This document shows, in pieces, positions 35,292-47,380 of a DNA stretch of 64,000 nt. The DNA comes from Trametes villosa. Taxonomy: Eukaryota > Basidiomycota > Agaricomycetes > Polyporales > Polyporaceae. The notes below the pieces were generated by a model. It saw only the letters and a list, made by a program, of their open reading frames with translations, was not told where the DNA came from and made no database searches. The translations under genes and the position numbers were made by a program. Position 1 is the first letter of the stretch. The number at the start of each line of letters is the position of its first letter. The stretch is taken from contig PUDQ02000016.1 of assembly GCA_002964805.2 (NCBI GenBank), forward strand, positions 496,001-560,000, given 5' to 3'.

Positions 35292-36521
35292 ATGTCTCGC
35301 ACTCTTCGCCTCCCCGACACGCTCTCCCGGTGGCCCTGGCCCCGGCGCGTCAACCCCGCCTACGAGGAAGTGTCCGCAGAGTCAGCCGCATGGCTGAGGT
35401 CCTTCCACGCGTTCTCTGCTGAGAAGCAGGTCGCCTTCGACAAGTGCAAGTTCGGTGAGTAGCGCACAACGCTCATTGGTTACTTGTCTAACAGCGCCCG
35501 ATGTACGACAGGTCTGTTGGCTTCGTTGACCTACCCCGATGTCGACAAAGGTACGTTGCGGCCCAGCCTCGGTCGGGATTAGCTCGCTCACATTACACTG
35601 GCTTTCAGACCACCTCCGAGCGGCCTGCGACCTCATGAACGTGTTCTTCGTCTTTGACGAGCAGACGGACGAGGCGGACGAGGCCCGCACCCGGGAACTC
35701 GCGGATATCGTCATCGACGCCGTGCGCCATCCCGAGCGTCCGCGCCCATCCGGGGAGCCCATCGTCGGAGAAATAACCCGGCAGTAAGTCCCAACTGTCA
35801 TTCGGCTGCGGCGCCCGCGCTAACCATTCCGGGCTAACAGATTCTGGGCGCACGCCATCGAGGGCTCGACTGCGTCGGGCAGGGCGCGCTTCGTGGACGA
35901 GTGGACGCGCTACGTCGATTCGGTCGTAGTGCAGGCCGCGGACCGTGACGCGGGGCGCCTGCGCACGACCGAGGAGTACCTCGAGCTCCGGCGGTACACC
36001 ATCGGCGCGGACCCGAGCTATGCGCTTGCGATGCTCCGGGTGGATCTACCACTTGAGGTGTCGGAGCTCTCGCTCTTCCGCAACCTTCGCGGGTGCGTTA
36101 CGGACATGCTCATTTTCGACAACGTGAGTCTTTGCGCTGGTGGCGTGGATGGTGGCGGGTGCTAATGAGGTCTTCACAGGACTTGCTGTCGTATCGCAAG
36201 GAGTACGCTGCCGGCGATGACATGCACAACATCATCACCCTCGTGATGAACGAAAAGCACCTTGACCTCGATGGCGCGGTCGCCTGGCTCGCCGCTGAGC
36301 ACGCGAAGCGCGTCGACGAGTTCTTCGTCCTCTGGCCCCAGGCGTCGTCGATGTCCTTCGGCTCCGACGAGGTCAACGAGGCGGTGGCGACCTACATCGA
36401 CCACCTCGTCAACTGGCCTCGCGGAGACGAGTGTTGGAGCTTCGAGAGCGGGCGGTACTTCGGCAAGGATGGCGCGCGTGTCAAGAGCGAGCGCATCATC
36501 GAGCTCAAGCTCAAGAACTGA
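35292..36521 (+). CDS. Sesquiterpene synthase 1 (protoilludene-synthase-like)
   Basis: Exons 35292-35454, 35512-35550, 35609-35783, 35841-36123 and 36180-36521 give 333 residues, the normal size. The start MSRTLRLPDTLSRWPWPRRVNP matches the N-terminus of the basidiomycete delta6-protoilludene-type synthases. Metal-binding residues are visible: the aspartate-rich motif FDEQTDEAD, the NSE triad in NDLLSYRKE (formed across the last splice site), and the C-terminal RY pair in FESGRYFGKDG. These enzymes ionise farnesyl diphosphate and, in this clade, usually start with 1,11-ring closure. The gene lies tail-to-tail with family member A (346 bp apart), and the same pairing recurs at terpene synthase 2. 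No P450 or other tailoring gene lies next to it. The product cannot be read from sequence. Confidence 0.9.
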
Positions 36522-36867
36522 GTTATATTCTCTCTTCTTCTCCCTTCACCAGTCCATGGACTTCTCCCATCTCTATGTATCCCTACGCTAATATTCTCGT
36601 ACTTATTTGTAGCTTTATTTTCCCATAGTACTAGTTTCTTCACATCCTCACTAATTCTCGAATAGTCGCACTACTAGCTTCTAGTACATACATCACAGCT
36701 TCTACGCTTCGTTCGCATCACTACCACAGCACTTCCACACTTCCTATCGAATTTAATCTTATTCCTCGCTTACGCCCAGCGAACACCTGCGCCTACATGG
36801 ATGTTTCGATGTCCAGATGTGAAACTCGCACCCTCCCAACCGCCGACGCAAGCGCCCCGGACCCGCC
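36522..36867. other. Shared 3' flank of terpene synthase 1 and gene A
   Basis: Lower GC and pyrimidine-rich; no coding signal. Likely 3' untranslated regions and terminators of the two convergent genes. Confidence 0.4.
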
Positions 36868-38485
36868 TTACTCATTCCCCGGGCCCGCGATCCGCTCAAA
36901 CACCGCGCGCACGACGTAGTACTGCATCTCGCTCAGCTCGCCCCGCTCGCGGAGCTCGCGCAGCCAGGCGTCGCGCGCCGCCATGCGCGCGAACACGCGC
37001 AGGTACGCGCCCTCGCCTGCGCCGAACGCTGCGAAGAGCGCGGCGATGCGCGACACGTCTGCGGAGGGGAGCGATTGCGCAGCGAGCATGTCGCGGAGCG
37101 AGGGCTGAGACTCCGGGGGTGCCGGGATGGGCGCGGTGGACGCCAGTGAGGCGGGGCGAGAGATGGGCGCGCCGGTGGGGCGGGGGCGCGAGTCGGAGGG
37201 CGAATCGGACAATGCGGGTGACTCGGGTTGGCGCGAAGACGGGTGTGGCTGAGGCGCAGACGCGAAAAGAGACCTGAGATTGTCGTTGCATACCGAGGCG
37301 GCGGAGGTGGCTGAAGGCTGTTCTGCGGAAGAGATGCGCAGGAGACCTGAAGCAGCTCCGCCACTGGTATCGCTCACATGCTGGTCCCGAAGATTGTCGC
37401 GTTCCTGGCCGGATGCTTCCGCGGCGGCGATCTATGGATCAGACATATGAGCATATCCGCATCCACATCTATGTATAAGTGCGCACACTAAACTGCCTTT
37501 GAGCCCGCTTTCTGCACCATGGCCGTGAGCGCCGGGCATCCGGGTTCCCCGAGTCTGCGGGTTCAGGACGATTTGGGATGCTCGGATATCCATGAGCACC
37601 ATTGCGGGCAGTACGTGCTTTGAAGAGATTGCAGGGCTCCTCGAAGCCGCTTGACACGAACTCGATATCGGAAGAGTCGACATCCATGCTCAGATCTGCT
37701 TCCACGGAGCGCGAGGAAGGCTGGGGATGTTTGCGCATTATGAACGACGTGCTCTTCTTGTCGCTCCAAGTCTTGGGGTAAGGGTAGCTGTAGGCGTGCT
37801 ACGGAAGAGCGTGTAAGCACGGACTGTATTCTAACATAGACTAGGGCCATACATCTCTCGTAGATGCTTTAAGATTCGCACGTTTCCCGGGGCGTCTCTT
37901 GCCGTTGGCATCACCGGCTCTACGTGTAGCAGTGTGCGACTTCAGGGCGATCTTCAGGTATGACATGATGGGCCATCCGTTGACGTACTCATTACGAAGG
38001 ACTGCCGACTTTTTCAGGACCTGTACAGATTATACCGCGCGCGATCAGCATCTGTCGGCGCAGCTCGTTTTGGGTAGCACAATCAAGAGTCTGTATAACA
38101 TACCTCCCCCTTAATCCGCTTCAGGGCATCGGTGCTATGATCTCGATAGGGTACGTGTAAGTTCACGTATTGAGCGGCGGTGTGGCGGATGAGAGTCTGT
38201 ACGTCGGATTACGGGCCAATTTCAGTGAAATCAATTGAGGATTGAGCGGCATTTAACATACAACCACATCCGTGAACTTCTCGATGTCGTCTTCGAGGCG
38301 CATTTGAACTTGTAGTGTCGCGCTCACGTCGGGGTTCGCATAAACGAGAGCGGGCCATCGTGACGGTTTTGGTATCGGATATGCTACTTCTAAACCTGTC
38401 GGATTCGATGTTTAGCTCAGACCTATGAAGAAGGCACTAGACGATGACAGAACAGCGTACCGCTGGTATCCGAGGAAGAGCTCAT
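36868..38485 (-). CDS. YPIPKP/DAWPI-family protein A
   Basis: Not a family I can name. Reading from the ATG at 38485, MSSSSDTSG joins across an intron to LEVAYPIPKPSRWPALVY and LQVQMRLEDDIEKF. Next come LIRHTAAQYVNLHVPY and YVNGWPIMSYLKIALKSH, where family DAWPI is NGWPI. A basic patch (NGKRRPGKRANLK) and an acidic segment (MDVDSSDIEFVSS) follow, then a Ser/Pro linker. The C-terminal helical module is LPSADVSRIAALFAAFGAG...AYLRVFARMAARDAWLREL. The last exon is long and open (36868-37377). Basic-then-acidic layout and no signal peptide suggest a nuclear or cytosolic protein. It sits tail-to-tail with terpene synthase 1. Function unknown. Confidence 0.7.
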
Positions 38486-39961
38486 ATCGAGAAAGTACTT
38501 AGTGATGTTATGGCAGGATATAAGCTCTACTGTAGTGCGCCGGCGTCTGGTCGAGAACGTTTCGGCGCAGCCTCCGTCGGATAATAATCAACAAACGGGT
38601 CCTAGCCCAGGTGAGCGTATTCAGGATGCGCGGTAACCTGTCAGGGCTGGCGTTTATGACGGTGAGCGACAAGATGACAGCATTGACAGCATTGTCCGCG
38701 ACACGATGCGCCGTGTGCCACCTAACGGGGCTTTATGACCAGCGCTGCAGCTGAGCACACTTCATATACGGGACCCATCCGGAACTCCTCGTCCCTTCGT
38801 AAAGCTCCCTGTCGTCGTTTCAGGCAAATACAGGTACATAACGAGATGGGATCTCACCTCATCACCGTGTGAGCCGGGGACGTGCAGTGACGGCTGAAGA
38901 ACCCCGTCCTTGACTCGGAGATCTCGAGACAGCGCGAAGAGTGTAGCCTCGAGGCCAAAGTAATGGACACATAGGGTAATACGATGAACGCTCCTGCTCA
39001 CGGAGGATTCCGGAGATTCTTCGTCGTGAGTAGCACCGGGCCAGTCGGGGCGCCGCATCCTTCGCTGCAGGCATTATTGACGCTAGTCTCCTCCGCGTGA
39101 AGCATCTGCTGTTGTTTTGGGCGATAAATACCCGACAAATAGACAGGAAACTCAGCTAGCACTTGGACGCGTACTGCCAGGCACCGGCAGCTCTGCGAGA
39201 GCCTAAGTAGTTCAAAAGTAACCTCCTTCCGAGCGCGAAACGCCTAGGGTATACCACTGAGTTGTGCCTGTGACGAGTCTGTCAAGAAACGGCTCGACCA
39301 GCGGTGAAGCTTTGAAGCTTTGAAGGGGTAGGAGTTCAACCTACTGGCGGTGGCTCCGACGGGTCGCTTCTGGGTAAGCACGTGGCTGAAAACGGCGGGG
39401 ACGGGCGTTCATTGGGCGCTCTGGCAAGAACCTAGCTGGCAGTACGCCTGTACAAGTCACTGCTCTCACTAATCTAAGGAGCCCGTGCGAGCGCAAGGAC
39501 TCTCTGACGAAGGCGCCGTGCACCGGTCAGTCTCGCACTTCCGAGTATGTCCGTTTGTGTGCCATTCAAGTGGATGGACGCGGTCACGCACTTACTAGCA
39601 CCAGTCCCCGCTCGACGTGAGTCCATCCGCTGGAGAATCTGTTCATGCATGCATCATGCCGTGTGTTGACGTTCCCTGCAGCATACAGGCACAGTTACCA
39701 CACGCCAAGGCCAGGAGGGGACAGGGAAACCACCCTGACCGGTCTATACGAGCAGGAATACCACCGCTCTTCCATGATCGCGAGACCGTCATGACGCCAC
39801 CCATACGGAACACATCGTCTCTCTCACAATGTGTCAAGAACCGAGTCCAGTATGCAATGCGGATTCCACATGAAGTCCGCCCAGTGGTTAGCGAGTACTT
39901 AAACAACCACCGAAGGTATCATCCATAGCATCATCCGTCCTCTCTTACTATCGGTTTCTCT
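38486..39961. other. Intergenic between gene A and terpene synthase 2
   Basis: No gene supported in 1.5 kb. It is the shared upstream region of two divergent genes. A small direct repeat (GAAGCTTT twice) occurs at about 39306-39323 and TGACAGCAT is repeated near 38673. No clear TATA box close to the terpene synthase start. Confidence 0.4.
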
Positions 39962-41243
39962 ATGGCACTGGTGTCCCGATTTCTCAGCCTCCCTGATACC
40001 TTGTCTCGGTGGACGTGGCCGAAACGCATCAATCCTTGTCACGAAGAAGTCTCGTCTGCATCGGCGACGTGGCTGAGATCCTTCGGCGCATTGTCCCCCG
40101 AGAAGCAAGCCGCCTACGACCGGTCCAAAGCTGGTGAGCCCGCCTTCCCCGCCCGTTGAACATGAGTAGTACCTCAGTAGTTGACTTGAGGGTATCTAAG
40201 CTCTTCTAGCTTCTCTGGTGTTTCCCGATGCCGATGAAGGTCGGTCTAACCCCTCTGCATGTGCATCATTCAGACAGCTGACATCCATAGATCTCCTCCG
40301 AGCGGCTTGCGACTTCATGAACATAGTGTTCCTCATCGATGATATCACGGAGGGTGTGGACGCGCCCGGTACTCAGACGCTATTAGACATCTCCGTCGAT
40401 GCCGTCCGGAACCCCGAGCGCCCGCGTCCAGCTGGAGAGCACGTCCTAGGAGAAATAGTACGGCAGTACGTGCGGTTCCCCGGGTTGGTATTACACGTTT
40501 CTGCCAGCTAACAACAATTTTTACGCCATTTTCTACTACCGCTAATAGATTCTGGTCCCGCGCTGTTGCTAACTCTACCGCCTCCGGGCGGGTGCGCTTC
40601 GCGGACGATTGGACGCGCTACATCGAGTCCGTCACTGCGCAGGCTCAGGACCGCGACGAGGGACGTCTCCGCAGCACAGAAGAATACCTCGCGCTCCGCA
40701 GGTACACCATCGGCGCCGACCCGGTATACGCACTTGCAGCGCTCAAGGTGGACCTCCCGCTCGAGGTATCCGATCTCCCGTTATTCCGCAGAATCCGCCG
40801 ATGCATCACGGACATCATCCTCTTCGATAACGTGAGCCTTCCGGCGCTCCTTGCCTGCCGGGTTGCTCACGCGCTCTTCGTAGGACCTCCTGTCGTACCC
40901 CAAGGAGTACGCTGCGAGGGACGATGAACACAATGTCATCACGCTCGTCATGCACGAGCGCGGCCTCGATCTCGACGGGGCCGTCGCCTGGCTCGTGGCC
41001 GAGCATGCGAAGCGCGTGGACGAGTTCCTCGCGCTGTGGCCCGAGGTGTCGGCGCTGAGGTTTGGCTCCGACGAGGTCGACGAGGCCGTCGCCGCGTACC
41101 TCGACCACCTCGCGAATTGGCCACGCGCGCACATCTACTGGATTTTTGAAAGCGGGCGGTACTTCGGAAAGGACGGACGGCGGGTCGAGAAGGAGAGGGC
41201 CGTAGAGCTCGCAGTTAGAGCCGACGCGTCCCGATCCGTCTGA
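39962..41243 (+). CDS. Sesquiterpene synthase 2 (protoilludene-synthase-like)
   Basis: Exons 39962-40133, 40210-40239, 40291-40465, 40549-40831 and 40884-41243 give 339 residues. Paralogue of the gene at 35292, with the same intron phases and an N-terminus extended by a few residues (MALVSRFLSLPDTLSRWTWP). The aspartate-rich motif is FLIDDITEGVD instead of FDEQTDEAD, still a usable DDxxE metal site. The NSE triad NDLLSYPKE and FESGRYFGKDG are kept, so it is probably active. Changes next to the metal site make a different product possible. It converges on family member B with only 126 bp between stop codons. Confidence 0.9.
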
Positions 41244-41369
41244 TACTCCTGGTAATCATGCCTATAACACTTGCTCACTTTGAACTTGTATCAGTATTAT
41301 ATGCCGGTGAAGTTCCGCGCTAGTTACCAGTGACTAGATATACATGTCCGCATCGAGGGAACCCGGGTC

Positions 41370-42861
41370 CTACGCATCACATACGTGCGTGACTATCGCA
41401 TCGACTTCACGTATGACAACCCACGCTTGGTCCTCCAATCTAGAGAGCCACGCCTCGCGGGCACAAGGCAGCGTACGGGAGAGCATATCGCGATACGTCT
41501 CGTCCACGACCCCGAGCGAGGCCAAGACAATTGTGATGCGCTCGGCGTCGAAGGGGGACAGGCCGCGCGTAAGGAACATGCCTTGTATGGTGGGGGCGGG
41601 GGAAGGAGGAGGCTCGGAAGTCGAGGCGAGCTCGTCGATCGGGGTACCGCTTTTTCGTATGCTGGGCGCGTCGTCGGAGGGAGTGGGAGACGATACTGTG
41701 GAGTTCTCTCGGCGTGGGGTGTGGTTGGTCGGCCCTGACACGTCCGGGCTGCAGGAATCTTCCTCTAGACGTGCGTGCGCATCCTGAGTATCGGCGGACC
41801 AATCACATGTTAGTGGATCATTAGTTCGGATGGCAGTTGAAAGAAAGACGCACGCCTGGAGCACTCTCCGTGGAGAGCGTACTCGGACTGCCGAGCCGTG
41901 TAATGAGCGGCTTCTCGTCCGAGTCCTCTGAGTCGTCCGAAAGGGTGGAGATAGATCCAGACCATGAGCATAGGTAGCCTGTGTCGTGGTCAACGCTGTC
42001 CACGCTCTCAGTCGGCGGGCTCGTGGGCGAGGCGTCCGTCCACTCGTCTTCCGTGGAGGTGCCTTCTTCGGAGTTCCCCTCTGAGTCAACGGCCATCTCC
42101 TCGGCGAGCGCACGAGCCGCATTATCCTGAGCGGCGTCGTCTGCTCCCACCCGCGCCTTCCTGGTCATCCTGGTAGAGCGCCGAACGAATTGTGTCGACG
42201 TGGACTTCCCGCGGGCGAAGCGCCTGGAGGCGCTGATAGAGCTGCTGGAGCGTATCCGCGAAGCCTTGGAAGAACCGGGCAAGTGTTTCGATGACCCCTG
42301 CCGTGGGCTTTTGCGCGAGCTAGTCGTCTGCAGCACAGCCCACGATTTAACAAATCGACATTCAGTCATACGCCTAAACGCTACTCACACTTGAGCTCAG
42401 GCCCTTCACCGGGTGGTGCTTTTTGAGAGCCACTTGAAGATACGAGCTGATCGGCCAGGCATCGACATACATATCCTCCAGCGTGGGGCACTGGTCGAGC
42501 ACCTGTCCAGGATAGTTACAGGGCACCCATGATCAGCTGCCTCTGGCGAGAGATAATAAGAGTGACTTACGTCTTGCCTGATCTTCTCAAGATCATCTGC
42601 GTGCTGCCGCCGATACGGGAGCGTGAGATCGATATGGTCGTCCGCGGTGTGGCGTATGATTTGCTGCAACACGGTGTGAGTTGGTCAACGTATATAACAA
42701 ACGAAAAGAGTGTTAGCACGTACAATGAGCTTGGAAAACGTCTCGGTTTCATGCTCGAAACGCATATGCTCCTGCAGCGTCGTCCCCGTTCGACGGGCGG
42801 TGGCGTAGATCGCGTCGTGAAGACATTTCGGTTTCGCGAGGGGGAATATGCGTTCGGCCAT
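41370..42861 (-). CDS. YPIPKP/DAWPI-family protein B
   Basis: The ATG at 42861 gives MAERIFPLAKPKCLHDAIYATARR and LQEHMRFEHETETFSKLI, then IIRHTADDHIDLTLPY, VLDQCPTLEDMYVDAWPISSYL and ALKKHHPVKG. The middle is basic (RRFARGKSTSTQFVRRSTRMTRK) and then strongly acidic and Ser-rich (EEMAVDSEGNSEEGTSTEDE). The C-terminal module begins IQGMFLTRGLSPFDAERITIVLASLGVVDETYRDML but its last helix has diverged (ends IVTHVCDA), unlike C-E. Five or more short introns. Convergent with terpene synthase 2. Role unknown. Confidence 0.7.
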
Positions 42862-43431
42862 TGTCCGTGGATGTGTGCAGGGAGTGCTGGTGCGGGGATT
42901 GTTGATGGACTGCAGAACCTAGGAGATGTATATATGCATACGCGTGTGGCACTGCGGCACTGACGCCGTCAGTGAGGGCGGCACCGGCCGCAGGAAGCTC
43001 GAGCAGCGTCTTCGAGAAGCATGTTCAAGTACGTACTGGCGCCAGGCACGCGGTACAGATATCTGGACACGCTTCAGAAGCTGCCCACTCACGCTCCTCG
43101 GGTGCGGCCGTCACGCCACACCTCGTGGTGGTAGCTGTGCTCTCACAGCCCGGAGCGCACTGCGTCTTGTCGGTGACGGCACGTATCATGCTTCCCGCAG
43201 GATATCGAGGGGCATTGAACTTCTATGAGCAATCATCCGGATATCTCAAGCCTCAGCGTCAACGCACAACGTGAACAGGACGATACAAAGACAGGATACA
43301 CGCTCGGGAGGCTGTGACCTACGCATGATGGGAAGAGTGGCACAATGTTGGGTCTCGATACATCTGCGCCATGCCCTCAGTCCAACAGAAGGCCATACGT
43401 AAACTCCTCACCGAGTATCCCGAATCCCGCC
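42862..43431 (-). other. Upstream region of gene B and 3' flank of gene C
   Basis: No coding signal beyond gene ends. Contains the TATA-like box of gene B at 42928-42935. Confidence 0.4.
42928..42935 (-). promoter_or_regulatory. TATA-like box of gene B
   Basis: TATATACA on the minus strand about 70 bases upstream of the ATG at 42861. Confidence 0.4.
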
Positions 43432-45006
43432 TCACCGCGACTCCGCCGCAACGGCATCCAACATATCTACGAGCACCAGCGCCTGGATGTGCGTCAGCTG
43501 CCCCTTCTGGATCATCTCCGAAAGCCGCGCCTCGCGAGCGCGAGGTGACAACCGGGCGAACACGAGCAGATATGTCTTGTTGACAATGCCCATAGATGCG
43601 AAGAGGTCTGCGATGCTCTTGGCGTCCGCGGGAGGCAACCCACGCGTGACGAGCATCCCTTGAATCGTCGCCGAGGGATCACTAGCAGGCGTGGTCCCGG
43701 TGGTAGCAGCAGGCACGGAAGCAGGGGGAGCAGGGGTCTTCTCCCGAGTCGTCGCGACCGGGACAGCGTCGTCTTCTATGGTCTCCACGTCCGGCGGAGA
43801 CGCGTCTGAATCGGAGGGGCTAGAGCGTACGGTGACTGGCATATGCACTTTGCGTGGAGCGTAGTGGATGGATCTCAAAGGGTTTAGAGAGATGCTCTGG
43901 TGCGAGTGCTCCATCACGGCGGTTTGGCTCTCAGTATCCTGTGTGGAGAAACCGAAAATGTCAGTTCCAAGCTTCCCGTGTAGAAAAAGCTTAGATTAAA
44001 GAACACGCACGCTAGCAGTGTTGCTGTCGGAGGTGATCGCCGCGATTGAATGCCTGGTCGCGCTCGAGAGCGTCTCAACCTCTTCTTCGGAGTCTGAGAT
44101 GAGAATGATGGGACTAGCTCGATATTCCGACTCCCCTCGCTTCTCGCTTCCGGAGCTCTCCATCTGGACATCCAGCTCGTCCTCGTCTGTCTTGTCCTTC
44201 GCGCCCACCTTCTTTTGTTTGCCAGAGTGTGATGCGCCACCCTTTCTCTCCAACTTCCTCACCCTGATCGAACGGCGCACAGAGCGCAGTGAGCTCAGGT
44301 CCCTGCTAGCAGACTTCCTCTCCCTGGGGCCCGCCGACGTTCCCCTAGATTTAGGCATGCGCTGAACGGCCTTCCGCACTGAGTGAGCGAGCTTGGCGGC
44401 CAACTAAGTGACGGTGGTAAGCAACGCTTAGAACAAATGAGGAGCTAAATGAACAGATTTCACCTTCTTCTCAACGCTCTCTCCTTGTTTGTGTGTTTTC
44501 AGGGCGAGCCGGAGGTACGAGTTGATGGGCCATGCGTCAACGTACATCTCCCCCAGTGTCGGGCATTGAGCGAGCACCTGTCGGGTAAGGCAGCCATTGC
44601 GTTTCGATTATTCTTAGTGTCAGCAAAAGGCGGGGGTCTCAGAAGATCTAACCTCCTCCTTGATCAAGTTTATCAGCTCCGGGTCTTGCCACTTGTAGGC
44701 GAGCGTGACGTCGATATTGCAAGCTGCGGTCTCGCGGATGATTCTCTAAGAACCAACGTGAGTAAGTGTGGATACAATATGGGGGAGTGTGAACATACCA
44801 TGAGACTATTGAAGTCTTCGTCGTCACCGCCGAAGCCCATCTGCTCCTGCAGCGTCGATCCTTTAGGCGAATGGCTTGCTTCATAGATTACGCTCGCTAT
44901 TTGCTGAGGTTGAGGGATCGGATAAATGCTCTCTGCTGGGGCGCGGTGAGTTAAGGCATTCCAGGAGATGTTACTGGTGTATCTCACTCCTATGCGGGCC
45001 ACTCAT
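43432..45006 (-). CDS. YPIPKP/DAWPI-family protein C, with a SUMO-interacting motif
   Basis: The start at 45006 gives MSGPHRK, spliced over a 51-nt intron to SIYPIPQPQQIASVIYEA. A start without that intron, further in, is possible. LQEQMGFGGDDEDFNSLM, IIRETAACNIDVTLAYKWQDPEL and MYVDAWPINSYLRLALKTHK follow. A basic patch (RRSIRVRKLERKGG, GKQKKVGAKDK) precedes an acidic stretch with PIILISDSEEEVE (44080-44109), a textbook SUMO-interacting motif: hydrophobic core, then Ser and acids. The C-terminal module is IQGMLVTRGLPPADAKSIADLFASMGI...YLLVFARLSPRAREARL. It probably acts in the nucleus. Function unknown. Confidence 0.7.
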
Positions 45007-45423
45007 CGTGCCGAAGAAGGCGAGGGGCGAAGTGTATGTTCGGGGCTCTAAGAGATGTTGCTAAGCGCACACACCAGCGTGAGGACAGACGCAAGCGTGA
45101 GCGGAATTTATGTCGGAAGCCATTGGCCAGGGTTGCTTCGGTGTTGATGGTTTGCAGCAGAACGCCGACGGCCCGTGAGCAGGGCGTCGACATCCCTGTA
45201 TGCCGAGCCGGCCCTAAAGCGGCGATAACCACGTGGGCGCGTCACCACCGCGCTCTCCTGGGCCCTGGCGACCGCGTTTGATTTCTGAACGCACCCACTG
45301 CCAGCGGCTGCCAGCCGAAGTATTACTTTATGGCCAGTAGTGGGATAATTTCAGGTCAGGATTTACTGCACTAGTACATGATCTTTACCACTACCGTGTT
45401 CTCAACAACCATATCATGCCTCA
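45007..45423. other. Spacer between genes C and D
   Basis: No gene seen; upstream region of C and 3' flank of D. Confidence 0.4.
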
Positions 45424-46937
45424 TCACAAGTCCACCACAGCGGCGTCCAGCATATCCACGACGACCAGCGTTTGTATTTCACTCAGCTGGCCCTTCTTGC
45501 GCATTTCGGATACCCATGCCTCTCGAGAACGGGGAGCGAGGCGCGCGAAGACGCGTAAGTAGGCCTCGTCGGCAATCCCCAGAGACGCCAGGATGCGGGT
45601 GATACGGTCAGCGTCCGCGCCGGGCAGACCGCGCGCGAGGAGCATATCCTGAATGGCCAAAGACCGAAGAGGTAAACCGGGGGTGGTGAGGGGTGCCGAG
45701 CCGCGACCGAGGACAGGAACTATGCCAGACTGCCATTGGGCTGTAGAGGCGCCTCCGTTGACCGTGCTGGTGGTTATCGGCGGCGTCATTGAGGTGCGGG
45801 AGCGGCGAGCATCTGGTGATTCCAAGCGCTTCGACATCGAGGCACAGAGAGTGGAGCCAAGATAATCGTCGGAGCTGTCGACATGTACGCGCGCCGGAGA
45901 ATTGGCGTACAGAGGCTGCAAGGGTGAACGGGTAGTGATGTCAGAAAGCGTGAGTGCACTGCTTGAATATGCCATGAGGGATATACTGACCTCTGTTTCG
46001 TCAGATTCTGACGAGTCTCTTGAGAAGCGCGAAAGAGGACTCTCCTCCATCTCCGACTCAGACTTCACGTCCTCGACGTCGTGCCCGACCTCCGCGTCTA
46101 GCGTCATCTCGCGTTCTGAACTTGTCGACGGATCCAGCTTCTCAAGAACGTCCTTCGGCCCCACCTCCTCCTCTTCACTGTTATCCTCGCTTTCCTCCCC
46201 ATCCGCGGATTCCTCAACGATCCCCATAGCTTCTTTCTCTTTCTTCATTAGCCTGGCAGAGCGACGCACGCCGCGCCTCGGGCTTGATCCTACGTTGTAA
46301 GGACCCTTTTCTGCGCCAGGAAGCGATGGGTGTAGACCGGATCCGGCCTTCCGCTCCAGTTTGGTAGCTGTCTGCAGAGAGGCCGTCAGCACTCGGCATA
46401 CGGTCCAACTCAAGGAGTGTTACACACCGTCACATGGTTTCCCGTCGAGTGGTGTTCGTACTCGTAGTCATGATCAGCGTCCAATGAGGTGCCACCCTTC
46501 AGACGACGCCGAAGGTACGACGTGATGGGCCACGCATCAATATACATCTCCTCTAGAACGGGGCACTGCTCGAGGACCTATTCATCGTCGTGTGGTTAGC
46601 TCGCGTACCTACTGTATAACCAACGAAGGCACCTACCTCCGCTTTGATCTTCTGTAGAACTTGCCGGTCCTGAGATGCGTACGGAATATGGCGATCGAGG
46701 TAGTAGCTTGCCGTCTCCCATATGATCCCCTGCGCAGAGTCTCAGTGGATTGCACCCCTTTCAAGAGCTTTCACGGTATCGTACAAGAAGCTCAGAGCAT
46801 GTTTCGCGATCATCCTCTAGTTGCATCTGCTCCTGTAGCGTCGACACCCCCTTCCGAGTGGTTTGGTAGAGAGCATCGTGAAGCCGCTCCGGTTTCGGGA
46901 TAGGATACGTCGGTTCTAGTGCCGAAAGGTGAACCAT
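45424..46937 (-). CDS. YPIPKP/DAWPI-family protein D
   Basis: The ATG at 46937 gives MVHLSALEPTYPIPKPERLHDALYQTTRKG and then LQEQMQLEDDRETCSEL; an in-frame ATG at 47009 is less likely. IIWETASYYLDRHIPYASQD, VLEQCPVLEEMYIDAWPITSYL and a His/Tyr-rich stretch follow. The largest exon (45424-46413) carries RRGVRRSARLMKKEKE, a long Glu/Ser-rich acidic run (SADGEESEDNSEEEEVG), a Ser/Thr/Pro linker, and the most typical C-terminal module of the array: IQDMLLARGLPGADADRIT, RILASLGIADEAYLRVFARLA. No strict SUMO-interacting motif seen. Function unknown. Confidence 0.7.
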
Positions 46938-47380
46938 TCTGCACCTGATGTAGCAAATGAAAGTTGGAAGGCGTGCACGTACCAGCTGGCATGATGAGAA
47001 CGCGAGCACTGTCCGGCGTGTCTTCGTTATGCCCGCACTTTAAGCGGCGAGCTGTGCGGTAGGAGAGGGTTTGATAGGGACCCGAAAGTCGGAGTCCATT
47101 CTGCAGATCAATTTCAGGGTGCTGGCCTGCAGGATACGGCCATGCGGAAACCAGCGTTGAGGGCGCCCATGCCCCTGAGCCCGATGCGACCCTTGCCTCG
47201 ACGGCACCACGTGACCGTGTTATTCCACAGACCTATCGCGTTCTTCCCGGGAGGTTCATCGCTGCCTGAATATTGTGGTAGGTGAGTCATGAACATCGCA
47301 GAGTATTAATGCCGAAACTTCGATGCTGTACACTTTGGTGCGGGGCTGCAGCGAAAACCGGGAAAGTACGTACTATCGCC
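46938..47380. other. Spacer between genes D and E
   Basis: No coding signal beyond the flanking genes; no clear TATA box for D. Confidence 0.35.

Larger units (their letters stand above)
35292..42861. repeat. Tandem duplication of a terpene synthase + YPIPKP/DAWPI-family unit
   Basis: Unit 1 (35292-38485) and unit 2 (39962-42861) each hold a plus-strand sesquiterpene synthase and a convergent minus-strand gene of the unknown family. Terpene synthase intron positions and phases are identical; exons 3 and 4 are the same length in both (175 and 283 nt). Protein similarity in the unknown gene is much lower. Confidence 0.8.
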
